In this document: positions 47,101 to 57,460 of the stretch, piece after piece
How positions within the stretch are numbered: the first letter of the stretch is position 1
How the letters are laid out: every line of letters starts with the position of its first letter
Assembly: GCA_015680685.1 (NCBI GenBank)
Contig: MNCI01005370.1
Location: 520,054-584,053, forward strand
Direction of reading: 5' to 3'
Source of the DNA: Gnetum montanum
Taxonomy: Eukaryota; Streptophyta; Gnetopsida; Gnetales; Gnetaceae
DNA: 64,000 bases
Translations under genes and position numbers: made by a program
Notes under the pieces: generated by a model
Database searches by the model: none
What the model saw: only the letters and a program-made list of their open reading frames with translations
Told to the model about the DNA's origin: nothing

Positions 47101-47665
47101 AGGATTGAGTCTAAGTTTTTATTTGATACCATGTTTGAGTACTAAATTGAAGTCATGTGCATGGTCATTTTCCATATTAAACTCCATGTCTATTTCATTA
47201 ACATAATCATTAAGTAACCTTAGCATGTAGTCACTAAATATGTATGTCATAGCTCATTGATAGGTCACACTTGAAATCTTTAGATCAAATGACATCATGA
47301 TATAATAAAAGGTTCCCCAAGGTATCATAAAGGTCATGTAGAGTTAATGCTCTAGGTTTATCCTCACTCGGTTATCTCCTGAGAACCCATCCATGAAGGA
47401 TAGTAAGGCATGGTCAGTCATAGTATCAATGAGTTGATCAATACTATGGAGTGAAAAATATTCTTTAAAGATTACCTTATTAGGTCTTGAAAATCAATAC
47501 AAATATGAATGCTCCCATTTTCTTGGGAACTATCACAATGTTGGACACCTAATTAGCATAATTGACAACTTGGATGAAACCAAACTAGTAAAGTTTCTTT
47601 ATCTCATCATAAATTGCCAAGGATAAATCTAGTCTAACTTTGTGGACTTGTTGCTTAATAGGTTT
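44101..47665 (-). pseudogene. pol: Second Tat/Ogre-like element: RT to integrase on the - strand
   Basis: Read on the reverse strand it repeats the pol of the first element: RT (47660-47000), where the catalytic YIDD is YVNE (about 47195), gypsy RNase H (46715-46485, EVKKYYIALVFPLNKLRHYLF), archaeal-type RNase H (about 46400-46030), integrase (about 45850-44861) ending SLVYGFEVFLPLALQVPSLRVGLSDFINDE, then the family 3' tail to about 44150. Stops and frameshifts are frequent. It is opposite in orientation to the first element, giving a tail-to-tail pair. A solo LTR separates it from its upstream part at 49353. Confidence 0.8.
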
Positions 47666-49347
47666 TTTAGGGACTAAAAACGTTACTGGCTAGAACACCA
47701 AGAGGTTTCTAGGTGTATAATCCTAACCACATGTCCAAGAAAGGGCCTGTTGGAGGTGGAGACAAGATCCTCTAAATGGTCTTGTTAATCAAATGAAGAC
47801 TTACGGAAAGCAAATGGGAAACAATGCTAAGTGTTCACATGGTGTTAATGGGGGTGAGTGTAGTGAAATTTTTCGATCATAAATGAAGATGTCAATGTGC
47901 TAGGAAGACCACTTAGGCATAGTTATGCATTAAAACAATAGAAAATGTGAGTAAGATGCTGAAAAATGCAAGTAAAGATGCTGAAAAATGCAAGTAAAGA
48001 TGCTGAAAATGCAAAGAAAGAGAAAGAGAGAGTGGAACACCACCCCAAATGGGGTTGACCGTAGTTAACTCCAGAAGGGGTGAGAACACTAGTCTTGGGG
48101 ATGTCTAGCCATGAAGACTGACATTCTACCATGGTTTGTGCTTGCTAGGTTGGCTGCCACAATGTGTAGTGGACTACAATGTCTTATGGTGAGCTACGGT
48201 GGTATGTAACTTTGCCTTTCTCTGGTTTGCTAGTGTTCCTTTGATTTTTGTTTACCCAAGATGCCAAAAATGGTCAAATTTTCCAACCCCTAAAACATTA
48301 ATGGTGAGGGTATTATAGGACTAGGTCTTATGTGAAATGTAGAGAGACTACCATATGGCTAAGGGGATGGATGAGACTACACTATCCCAATTACGCTCTC
48401 CATTGAATGTAGTAGTATTATGCTCTGCTCTACTTTGTTAGAATTTGTGAGATTGTGAGACTATGATTATGCTACCAACTACATGTTCATGTGTTGAAAA
48501 GACCACAAGGTACCTAAAAAATGCAACTTTGGAACTACGCTCTCCACTATCTTGTGTGGGATCAAGCGTAGTTACAATTTGGGGATAAAAAAGGGGTACA
48601 ACAAAGATGCATTTTTGCTAACTACACTTGTTGGATGTGAGTTGGAGCTGAGCTAAATGCTGGTGCTATATTATAGAGGCCTTTGGAGGCTATTTTGGTT
48701 TACTATGCTTGACTACACTCTAGACTAGGGGAGAGCATAGTCCAACACTTAGAAAATTTTGCAAAAAATGTGGTTTTATGCTAACTATGCTCTCCATGGG
48801 ATGTTGACTACACTCCTAATTAGGGGTAAGTGTAGTTCCAGCACTTGGGAAAAAAGCTGAGGAAACTGGCTTCCAGTTTGACTATGCTTGACTATGCTCT
48901 AGGGTAGTAGAGAGTGTAGTCTTAGCACTTGGAGAAAATCTACCAAAATGGCACCTTCATACTGACTATGCTTGACTACACTCTGGGGTAGTGGAGATCA
49001 TAGTTTTAGCACTTAGAAAAATTTTCAATAGCTAGCTTGACATTTAGAAAAATTTGCAAACTAGCCCTTGTGTTGACTATGCTCTCTATTGAGTTGACTA
49101 CACTTTGGGGTAGGGAGAGCATAGTCCCAATACTTAGAAAATTTTTCTGCTTCTTGCTTTATGATTGCACTAAGACAAAATTGCAAAAAATTAGTTTTTT
49201 GAGAGAACTACACTCTCCATTGGGTTGACTACACTTTGGGGTAGTGGAAAGAATAGTCCTAGCAAAAATTTGTAGAAAGTGGCCTTGTGCTAACACTTAG
49301 GAAAATTTGCAGTCAAGATGCTATAGCCCAAATTTGGTGGTGTTTAA
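47666..49347 (+). mobile_element. Solo LTR (1682 bp), second copy of the hairpin-rich family
   Basis: It is flanked by a perfect 5-bp duplication GGTTT (47661-47665 and 49348-49352) and cuts the pre-RT region of the second Tat/Ogre-like element, whose reading is continuous across the insertion when compared with 31480-31580. Its start aligns base by base with 11853 onward (TG decayed to TT; AACACCAAGAGGT at 47694) and its end (AAATTTGGTGGTGTTTAA) with the end of that copy. The interior (48150-49300) is a tandem array of 83-133-bp units of the type ACTATGCTCTCC...GGAGAGCATAGTCC...AGCACTTAGAAAA. Confidence 0.85.
48640..49280. repeat. Tandem hairpin units inside the solo LTR
   Basis: The block CATAGTCC-AGCACTTAG recurs near 48734, 48828, 48915, 48998, 49117 and 49250. 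In the clearest unit GACTATGCTCTC (49075-49086) pairs perfectly with GAGAGCATAGTC (49115-49126) across a 28-nt loop. The other solo LTR has GTAGC-type words at the corresponding place, so this part varies fast within the family. Confidence 0.75.
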
Positions 49348-49352
49348 GGTTT

Positions 49353-49780
49353 GATACTAGGGTTAAATATGATGTTATGTTGTAATAAACATGGATCTAA
49401 TCCTAGCATATCTTTGTATGACTAAGCAAAGATTTTAATGTTATCCTAAAGGACTTTGGTGATTTCTTAGACCTATTGTGGTTTGAGTGAGAAACTTAGT
49501 TTTAGTATTTTCTCCTCACTATTGTGTGTTGTAATGGGAACCTCAAGTAGATATTCCTTAGTAATGTAACCAATATCAAGGTAAAGGATTTTAACTATGT
49601 ACGTAGGCCATTCGAGGGACTTCTCTATTTAGGCTTCATGATCAAGTAGGCTCTCAAGCTCAAGATCTAGGTAATCAAGGTCAATGGATCATTCAACATC
49701 ACCATAAGGTCCATCAAGGTTCAAAGGTAGGTTGAATTTTACCCATGTTTACATGTTCTGATCTTGCATATTAACCAAAA
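49353..49780 (-). pseudogene. Second Tat/Ogre-like element: pre-RT region
   Basis: The reverse complement matches 31130-31540 closely (GACCTTATGGTGATGTTGAAT, CTTGAGGTTCCCATTACAACA, GAAAATACTAAAACTAAGTTTCTCACT). It carries the connector before RT and, at its upstream border near 49766, the decayed splice-acceptor-like GGTTAATATGCAAG. Confidence 0.75.
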
Positions 49781-49799
49781 GCATATTAAGTAGCATCTA

Positions 49800-50460
49800 T
49801 GTGATAGATTTTTCTAAACAATATTAAGACGATGCAAAATAATATAGTAATAGAACACCATGGAGAACGACAATGTCAAAATATAGTAAAACAAGATACA
49901 ATGAGGCCAAGTAATGTTATAAATGATAAAAATTGATACCAAATGATATCCAATTACATCAAATGATGTCGAACAATGTTGAGAAAGGTCCAATAATGTA
50001 GAAAATGATGCAAAATGACATTAAATTATAGCAAATGATGGCAAAATAAGGTCAAACATGGTCTAATGACATAGAGATTATGAAAAATGATGTTAAATGA
50101 TGAAAAAGGGCATCAAATGGGGTCAAAATGGTTTAAAATGATATCAAATGAAGTTGTAACAATGAAAAAAATGATGTTAAGTAATGAAAGATGATGTCAA
50201 AATGGTATAAAATGATTTTGAATGTTTTTCAACAAGGTCAAATGAAGTTAAAACTATGAAAAATGACACCAAATAATGGAAAATGATTCACAAAAGTGTC
50301 AAATAGGGCCAAACAAGGTTGAATGATGCCAAAAACTAATACAATATATGATCAAATTACACCAAATGATATTTATAAATAATATCAAATGATACCAAAT
50401 GAGATCAAATGAAGTTGATTAGGTCAAACAAGTTTGAGTAGGTTTAGAAATAGTATAATT
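49800..50460. repeat. AAATGATG-rich degenerate minisatellite
   Basis: Words such as AAATGATG, AAATGATACC and GATGTCAAA recur every 10-30 bp, with GGTCAAA between them. No coding signal. It lies directly upstream of the RT region of the second element, in its PR-RT interval. Confidence 0.7.
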
Positions 50461-50820
50461 AATAATATTTTTTTCTTGGGTTTTTATGATTATAATAATA
50501 AAAAATATAATGAACATAGACTATAAACTACCAAAATAGGTGAAAAGTTGGAGAAAATGTGTTGCAAAGTATCAAAATAGGAAAAGAGCTAATGAAAATA
50601 GGTTGCAAACTATCAAAATTAGTAAAAAGATAGAGAAAATAGGTTGTGAATTGTTAAAATAATAAAAAAGCTAAAGAAATAGAAAAAATCTTCCAAAGAA
50701 TAGAAATTTCTTGCAAAAATAGAAAAATATTATGATAATTAGTAGTAAACTAGTAGAAAAGTTATTTTTTATTGTAAAAATAATTTAAAAAGATGAAAAA
50801 TTATGTTCTTAATCCATAGA
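50461..50820. other. A-rich stretch between two arrays
   Basis: Repeated GAAAATAGGTTG(C/T)AAA and TATCAAAATAG phrases near 50545, 50600 and 50640 suggest a short degenerate array of about 50-bp units. Nothing else is seen. Confidence 0.4.
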
Positions 50821-52560
50821 TGTTTTTCATTCAATGTGTAGACAACTTGGGTTAGATTCTAGGCTTGTGGAACCCACTAGGATAGCTTGTAGTCACTCTA
50901 GGTCAGACTTTCAAAATGTGGGATCCATTGTGAAGGTGTTTGAGCTTGTTTTATCTTTGTTTTTAATGAAAAAGGCTTCATACATTGGTTCACATGTTGG
51001 CCTAATGTATGAGGCTTTTTTGCCAACATATAAGAGTCCTATGTGAGATTCAAGAAGGATTTTGACCAAGTTCTTAAAGCTTTAAGTCTCCTACTGCACT
51101 ACATAGGGCTTGGTGGAGAAATGAGCTATTCTAGAGTTGTTTTGGGTAAGGTGAAGAGTTTTTAATTCACACATTGATCTATATGTTAGCCCAATGTATG
51201 GGGCTTAGCTTCCAACATATCAAACTTTTTTGATAAGTTTTTGGAAGGTTTCAACCAAGTGTTTGATCCTTTAAGACTCTCATGTTAGCACTAGGGATAA
51301 GGAGGTGAAATATGCATTTTTTTGAATTATAATATCCAAGATAAAGGTCTTCCAATGCCTGCACATTGGCTTATACATGGGTCAAACATGTGGGGCTTAT
51401 GCTCTCTACATGTGAACATTCTTAGACTATTTTTTCGTGCTTTCAACTAGACTTTTGATACTCTAGGACTCCCATGGTAGTGCCTAGGGTTTTGATAGAA
51501 AATCTACAGTTTTTGACATTGTATAAGCCAAGATAGACATTTTTTTAGCTCAAATTTTGGTTTATAGGCTGGACCAACATGTGAGGATTACATGCTCAAT
51601 GTATAAATCAAATTTGGTAGTTTTATGGATTTTTTGACTCAGGTTTTTGAGCTCTACAGCCATCAATGTTAGTGTCTAGGATTCTAAAGGGAGATCTGTA
51701 GTTTTGAGGTTGTTTTGATCATAGTTAATGCTTGATTTGGCCCACACATTGGCTTGTAAATTAGCCCAATGTGTGGGACTTACATCACCAACATGTGGAT
51801 TAAATTTAACAATTTTTAAATGTTTTTTGATAAGGTTTTAACTTCTCCAAGCTCCTAGTGCGACGACTATGGTTTTGAGAGAAATTTGAGGTTTTTGAAG
51901 CTATACTAATCAATTTCAAGGTTTTTTTTAATGTTCACACGTTGGAATATATGTTGCTGCAATTCATGGGACTTAATTTTCAACATGTGATGTTAAAAAA
52001 AAAATTTCAGAGTTAAAAGGTTAATTTATAAGTTAATTTTTCCTTCTAGATCTTATGGGTACTAACTGGCCATTATTGAGCAAATTTGGATGTGTCAAAA
52101 CTTGGTTTAGGCTTTACACTTTAGCTTATACATTGATCTAATTTTTGTGGCTTAATTCCCAACATGTGAACAAAATTTTGAAAAGTTTTATTAATTTCTA
52201 ATAGGTTTTAAAAATTTTTAGATCTCTACATATGCATATAGGATTTGGGGTAGGATTTGTAGTTTTTGGAATCATTCTTGGTAGGCATAAGGTCTTTTGG
52301 AAATGATTAGGTGTTTTAGAGGTGTCACAAATTTTTTTATATGTTGGCATAACATATATAGCTAAGGATTCCAACATACAAGCTTTAAACACTCAATGTA
52401 GTAGGTTCCTTATGTGGATCTTTGGTGGTTGAAAAACTTGCTAAAATCTTAAAGTTTGGTGGGATCCTCTAGAAAGTTGATGGTTGCGTTTAAGATGGTA
52501 AAGGATACAACCTCTAAATTTTGGCAAACATGTTAGAGGTTTTGTGTCAAACATATAACC
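50821..52560. repeat. Tandem array, about 190-bp unit, eight or more copies
   Basis: The core phrase (A)ATGTGTGGGGCTTA-like followed by CAACATGTGAA recurs at 51011, 51200, 51392, 51583, 51775, 51968, 52147 and about 52360. Spacings are 189, 192, 191, 192, 193, 179 and about 210 bp. Each unit also has TTTTTGA-TAGGTTTT and a CTAGTG-CTAGG-TTTGA block. It lies between the RT part and the opposite-strand gene of the second element, like the arrays of the first element. Confidence 0.85.
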
Positions 52561-55429
52561 AATATTCCTTGTTCTTTAAGTTGGTGTCGATGTTGGTTTG
52601 TAGAGCCCAATTTATAACATCAAAAATAGAAACTTTCCATTAGAACTTGACATACAAGGCTTGTTATCTCCTTAAATATCACTAAGATCAACATGAAGAA
52701 TCTTTTCTTGATTTCCTAGAGGCTTTTTCCTCTCAAATTTTGAAGCACTTAAAGATTGAAAGATTTTTTACATCAAACCCTAGTGCTAAAGTTATTTCCC
52801 TTCGAGTCTCCTAAGTGTGGTGTCTAGAATGTATAGTGGTGATTAAGGAACCAAATTTATCACATCCTCTTAAAAATATTGATATCAATTCATCTTCATT
52901 CATAATGTTAGGGTAATAGGGTAAGGATTTTTAGACTTTTCTTCTACAACAATCAAGGTAAAGGTTTGAGGTTTTTGACAACAATGATAAGGAAGATCAA
53001 GTTAAGTAATCAGAATCCAATCCTAGATGAGGTAGAGGAGACTATTTGTATTGTTTTAGGACTTATAGATCATATTTCTAGATAAGGATCTTGATCAAGA
53101 TATACCAAGTACCAAGTTCTCACCATTTTTCCTAAGTTTAGATGAATTTGTGGAAATGTTTTTTCACCTCTAAGCTTTCCTAGGTTGAAATTTTTTGATT
53201 GGGTTGTGCTGAATTAAAGATTTAGGCTTGTAAATTGTATTAGAATTAAAATTTGCAATTTTGGTAATGGATTGGAAAAAATTTTAATTTTTCTCCATAC
53301 GTGTGATCAACATTTTTCCCTAGTTTTGGTCAATTTTCACTTAACTTTGACATTTTTCCTATATTGTATATGCTAAAATTTTATAGTTTAGAACACATAG
53401 ATATATTATTCTAGGTTTTTTTGCTATAATAGAGGTTGAATTATATATTTTTTGAAATTTTTATGGATTTTTTCCCAACCAAGTTTTTAGCATTTTGGCC
53501 AATTTTACTAAAATTTTGTAGGTTTTTAATGAAAAAACTAATAGTGTTGGCAAGGTCGTAGGCTCTCTTGGTCAACATTTTGGATCTATAGAGATGGTGG
53601 GAATAATGTAGAAGGATGATTTTAGATGTTTGGAATTTTTAAAAAAATTTATGAATTTTTCCTAGAGTGTTTACTATAGTTGATTCACTAAAAATTGGGT
53701 TTTTACTCAAAATTTTGGCTAAAAATTGTCACAATTATGGTTTGTTTCCTACACCTAGATTGCAACACTGGTGGAAAATTTTGGTTGTTGGGAATATGTT
53801 CTTTTCACCTTCAGCTGAATATAACTTTTTATAATTTTCTAAAGGTATTTTCTAGCCTCTAGGATCTATATTGGTTAGTTTTGGATTTGGTTGCATAGTT
53901 TCTAGTTTTCATATCTATATTGACAACGTTGGGTACTTAGGCTTGATTTGTGGTTGTTGGGAAAATTTTCAAGTGTTGTGATCAATGTATAGCATTTTTT
54001 AGACTTTTCAATTCACATTTTGAGGTGGTTTTAAGGAAATTTATAGGGATATGTGATAATGTATAAGTTTCAAGAGCTAAGAAATCCTATACTTCGTGTT
54101 TCTACTTTTCCTGCTTCTCCAATGTTTGAGCTTGTATGAACTATTTGATCACTAATTTATAAAAAATTTCATTAATTAGGCCTTAGTGATATCATTCTTA
54201 GTCTTTAATTGTGTTAAATATTGGTTCTCATGTTAAGAGTTTGTGAAATGTTTGTTCTAAGGTTTTACAGGCTAATTGTTTGTGAAAATGTAAATTAGTT
54301 TTTACTATGTTACAAGTTCATCAATATGTAAAATTTGATTTTTGGCTATGTTAATTGAAATGTAGAGACTAGATTTTGGTTTATATTATGGAGGTAGTTG
54401 CATTGGTATACTTTGTTATTTTTTCATGTTTTGGACTGAATAGCAACATTGTCATTATATAGGTTATTTTGTTCTAAATGTTGCTACTTTTTATTATAAC
54501 ATTTTTATGGTTTTCTATGTTCTAATTGTTATGAGTTTTGGCTATGTAAAAGACCTTGTAAAAACCTATTTTGGTTGTTTTGGAGCTAGTGGAGATCCTA
54601 TGTTGCATTGGGATGGCCACACAAAAGAGTCTAAATTCAGATATGTCCATTGATAAGTGTACTCTGAAATGGTTTAGACTTGGTACAAGAAAATTCCTAG
54701 CATACTTTCTCTACAACTAGAGTATAATACAGTGGTCACACTTGGTAGTAGATGTCACTTTCGTCATCATAAAGACCCTCTTAGTAGGGTCTTCTACCCA
54801 CATCTTATAGTTCATAGTCGATTATCTTGACACTTAGAGAGATATAGAGCATAGTGGAACCTCATTTTCAGCAAGATTTAGATGGCTATTTCAAATGTGA
54901 GAAATGCCTATGTATTCATAGTAGAGTTTTTACAACACCTTGATGATAGACCATAGGATAAAAACACTCTTTCAAAATCTTCTAGGAACTATCTACTTGC
55001 TAGAATCATAAGTTTGATTCTAAATTATTATCAATATTCATTTTTGGTCTTTAGGATTATTTAGTTTTCACTATTTGGATGCTTTGTTTTCTGTAGGTAT
55101 AGAGTACATCTCAGGGGATTGGTGAGGAATGATATAACTTTATCTATTGTTGGTATAACCTTGAAAGAATTCAATCAAGGTGAGATTGTGAGAGTCTAGG
55201 TGCTTAATCAACTTGAAGTTGAATTTGATAGATATCGTAAATGGTACTTTCACATGTATGAAACAAGTGTAGGGACCAATCATGTACATAAATGATGAAC
55301 TCACTTAGACTTAGAAGCACATGTACCAGCTTGTCCTAAGATTCTAGCTTTACCTAAGCTTGGTAAGAAAATGTTTGTTTTGTATGGCCAAATATTTTAG
55401 TATTTTTTCTTTTTAAAAATTTTTATTTT
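52561..55429. other. T-rich degenerate DNA; possible upstream exons of the opposite-strand gene
   Basis: No recognised protein. On the + strand, 54600-55330 has some longer readable stretches (LGTRKFLAYFLYN near 54680; WSHLVVDVTFVIIKTLLVG near 54733) interrupted by stops. Since the paralogous gene in the first element lies opposite to pol and has several exons, this could be its 5' part, but nothing decides it. 52640-54500 shows only AT-rich text with TTTTGG-TTTTT words. Confidence 0.3.
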
Positions 55430-56580
55430 TTTGTTATTTATGGTTTTTTCAAATTTTTCATGGTCTTAAAAGACTAACACGTTAGCTATGTTGTATTTTG
55501 AAATTATGTGCATAATTCTATAGTTAATGTGACTATTGTAGGAAATTTTAAGGAAAAATTTAGTCCAAGTAGGATGAACTAGACTTTGCGCAAGAATGAT
55601 TGCTAGAAAAGGCTCTTATGCACATCTTAAAAAGGCTTATTGATGCAATTTTGTATGATTTATTTTGTTGCCTAGTCTAATGATGCCACCTGCTAAGATA
55701 TTAAATGTGATTGGCTCTTTTGATAATGGAATCACCAAATTTATCACTTGCATTCAAAATTATCCTATTATGTTGAGCATTAATGCATCCATTCTTAACA
55801 TTCTCTTTAGTATACCTTCTAGTAGTATGAAGGTTTTCACTAAAGTAGGGAAGATACAACCTATAGAGAAGAAATGGAGGCTTGGCTTAATACTCCTTCC
55901 AATGTAACATTGACCTTTAACAAGTGTAAATTTAAGAAAGCTAATGAGACCTACCCCATTTCCTATGTTAGGGCCTTTCTCTTATTACTATTGCAAAAGA
56001 AAACCATAGGATTTTAATAGGCTTGGATAATGAAAATGGTGTTAACTGATGACACTACATTTAATTGGGATGAAATTTGCAAGCTCTACAATGACCTTAA
56101 TAATGTTCATCATGTGTACTTTACATTCATTGTGCATATATTAAGATATTTGTGGAGTTTTTGATGATCAAGAAAGATGAAGAATTGATTATACATGATG
56201 CTTTTCAACTCTCTAGGACTTGGGCTAAACATATTGCTTAGGTTATGGATCATCAAAATTCACCAGTCAAGGAGATAAAAGAATCACTTTCTACTACTAC
56301 TTAAAATTCACTAGTCAAGGAGATAGAAGAATCACTTTCTACTACTACTCAAAATTCACCAGTTGAGGTGATAGAAGAATCACTTTCTACTACTACTAAG
56401 CAGCCTAGTGGTTCATGTGCTTTGCATGGTTGTTCCCTTGACAACACAGGGATTGAGCCCTATGCTACACATGGAAATGTAAAGAAGGACAATAGGTTAT
56501 GCATAGAACTATTTGGAACTAATAGAGATAAGATAAAGAGGCCACATGTTGAAGATAACGTTCAAATTCTTAATAAGTAA
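55430..56580 (+). pseudogene. Paralogue of the opposite-strand gene in the second Tat/Ogre-like element
   Basis: The stretch AKILNVIGSFDNGITKFITC and PIMLSINASILNILFSIPSS (55690-55820) corresponds to the - strand segment at 10254-10090 (FNIIDSFSKGIKRFATHVHS, LTIILNVNESTFFDLLVFP). Further on, YFTFIVHILRYLWSFLMIKKDEE (about 56117-56190) corresponds to a segment of the same layout at about 9720-9660 on the - strand. After a 3-fold 48-bp repeat an open tail runs to a TAA at 56578-56580. As in the first element, it lies on the strand opposite to gag-pol and on the PR side of the tandem arrays. Function unknown; stops in the first part make it a pseudogene, and the last 71 codons are open. Confidence 0.6.
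56255..56398 (+). repeat. Three in-frame 48-bp repeats
   Basis: Units start AAAATTCACCAGTC at 56255, AAAATTCACTAGTC at 56303 and AAAATTCACCAGTT at 56351. Each encodes 16 residues of the type NSPVKEIEESLSTTTQ. A length divisible by three and similar codons suggest expansion while the frame was still coding. Confidence 0.9.
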
Positions 56581-56639
56581 GTTTTTATGATTGAAAATCT
56601 CAGTTGTTGAAGAAACCAAGAATTTCCAACAAAATAATC

Positions 56640-56860
56640 TTAACCTTGGATTCTAAGGATCTCCATGAAAAATAATATTTGAGTGCCTTGGATGATTTGG
56701 TAGATCACCCAAGGACTTAAGGAGGGCAAAAACAAGATAATGAAAATAAAAATGCAAAATGTAGATTTAATAGTAAATGAACTAAAAATAAAGCAAATAA
56801 ATTTGAATTACACACAAATGGAACTATAACCTTTATTGAAAAAATAAAGGTAGAGTCCAG
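56640..56860 (-). repeat. Fragment of the Tat/Ogre LTR-like repeat
   Basis: GTGCCTTGGATGATTTGGTAGATCACCCAAGGACTTA-type text and the following AAAATGAAAATAAA...AATTACACACAAATGGAACTATAACCTTTATT resemble 790-1010 and, inverted, 2245-2440. It is the expected LTR side of the second element. No gag or PR lies between it and the opposite-strand gene, so those were deleted. Confidence 0.6.
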
Positions 56861-57222
56861 AAGTATGTACAAATTTGTGCCTAATAAGAGAGCAGGTGGG
56901 TTCACTTGGGTGGGGATTTAGATTCTATTGAAACTACTAAGATCAGCTCCAAAATCTAGAGGTTCTACCACTCCTAATTCTTTCAAATCTTTGCTACTCT
57001 TACTCTAGATCTATAATGTTGCTAATGTAAGGGGATGAGAGGTGTGAGAGATTTGGAGCATAAAAGTGATAAATTCTAGAATTTTGGATTCCTAGGCACT
57101 TAGTGTTGATGTTAAAGTCTCACAAATTTCAAAAGGGAAATAATAGGGGTAACAATGGCTATGGGTTTCACACTAGGGGATTCAAGAAGCTTTGTGTGTG
57201 CTCAAAACTCTTGGATGCAAAA
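56861..57222. other. Unassigned DNA left of the copia element
   Basis: No repeat match or protein recognised. It abuts the copia 5' LTR at a point where homology to the 3' LTR stops abruptly (57223). It does not match the missing first 373 bp of that LTR. Confidence 0.5.
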
Positions 57223-57446
57223 AGTCGCTTACAGTCTGCATACACCATCACCACAGAGCGCCTGTGTGAAAGAAGATCCGGAACATTCAAGCATCAATGG
57301 CATCAATGGTTGGAGGTCAGTTCGATCTATTTTTCAAATTGATTTGTGCATTTTTGTTTCATGCACATTTGTAGATTAAGAGATCTATTTTTTACATGCT
57401 TCCGCTTGTGTAATCCGGTTTTGATGCACTGGACAGATTTCTAACA
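57223..57446 (+). repeat. 5' LTR of the copia element, lacking its first 373 bp
   Basis: It matches 63906 onward (GTCGCTTACAGTCTGCATAC) and ends TTCTAACA at 57446, two bases before the PBS. The U3 part present in the 3' LTR (63533-63905) is absent; unrelated DNA is found in its place. Without U3 this copy has no promoter of its own. Confidence 0.85.
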
Positions 57447-57448
57447 TT

Positions 57449-57460
57449 TGGTATTGGAGC
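57449..57460 (+). promoter_or_regulatory. Primer-binding site (initiator Met tRNA type)
   Basis: TGGTATTGGAGC matches the plant copia PBS TGGTATCAGAGC, complementary to the 3' end of initiator tRNA-Met, except for two transitions. Confidence 0.85.

Noticed and set aside
50821-52560. CRISPR-like regular spacing
   Set aside because: Units of about 190 bp repeat over their whole length with no short conserved repeats and unique spacers; it is a satellite in plant DNA.
54600-55330. A host gene exon cluster
   Set aside because: No frame stays open, no family recognised, and the context is the interior of an old retroelement; kept only as unassigned DNA.
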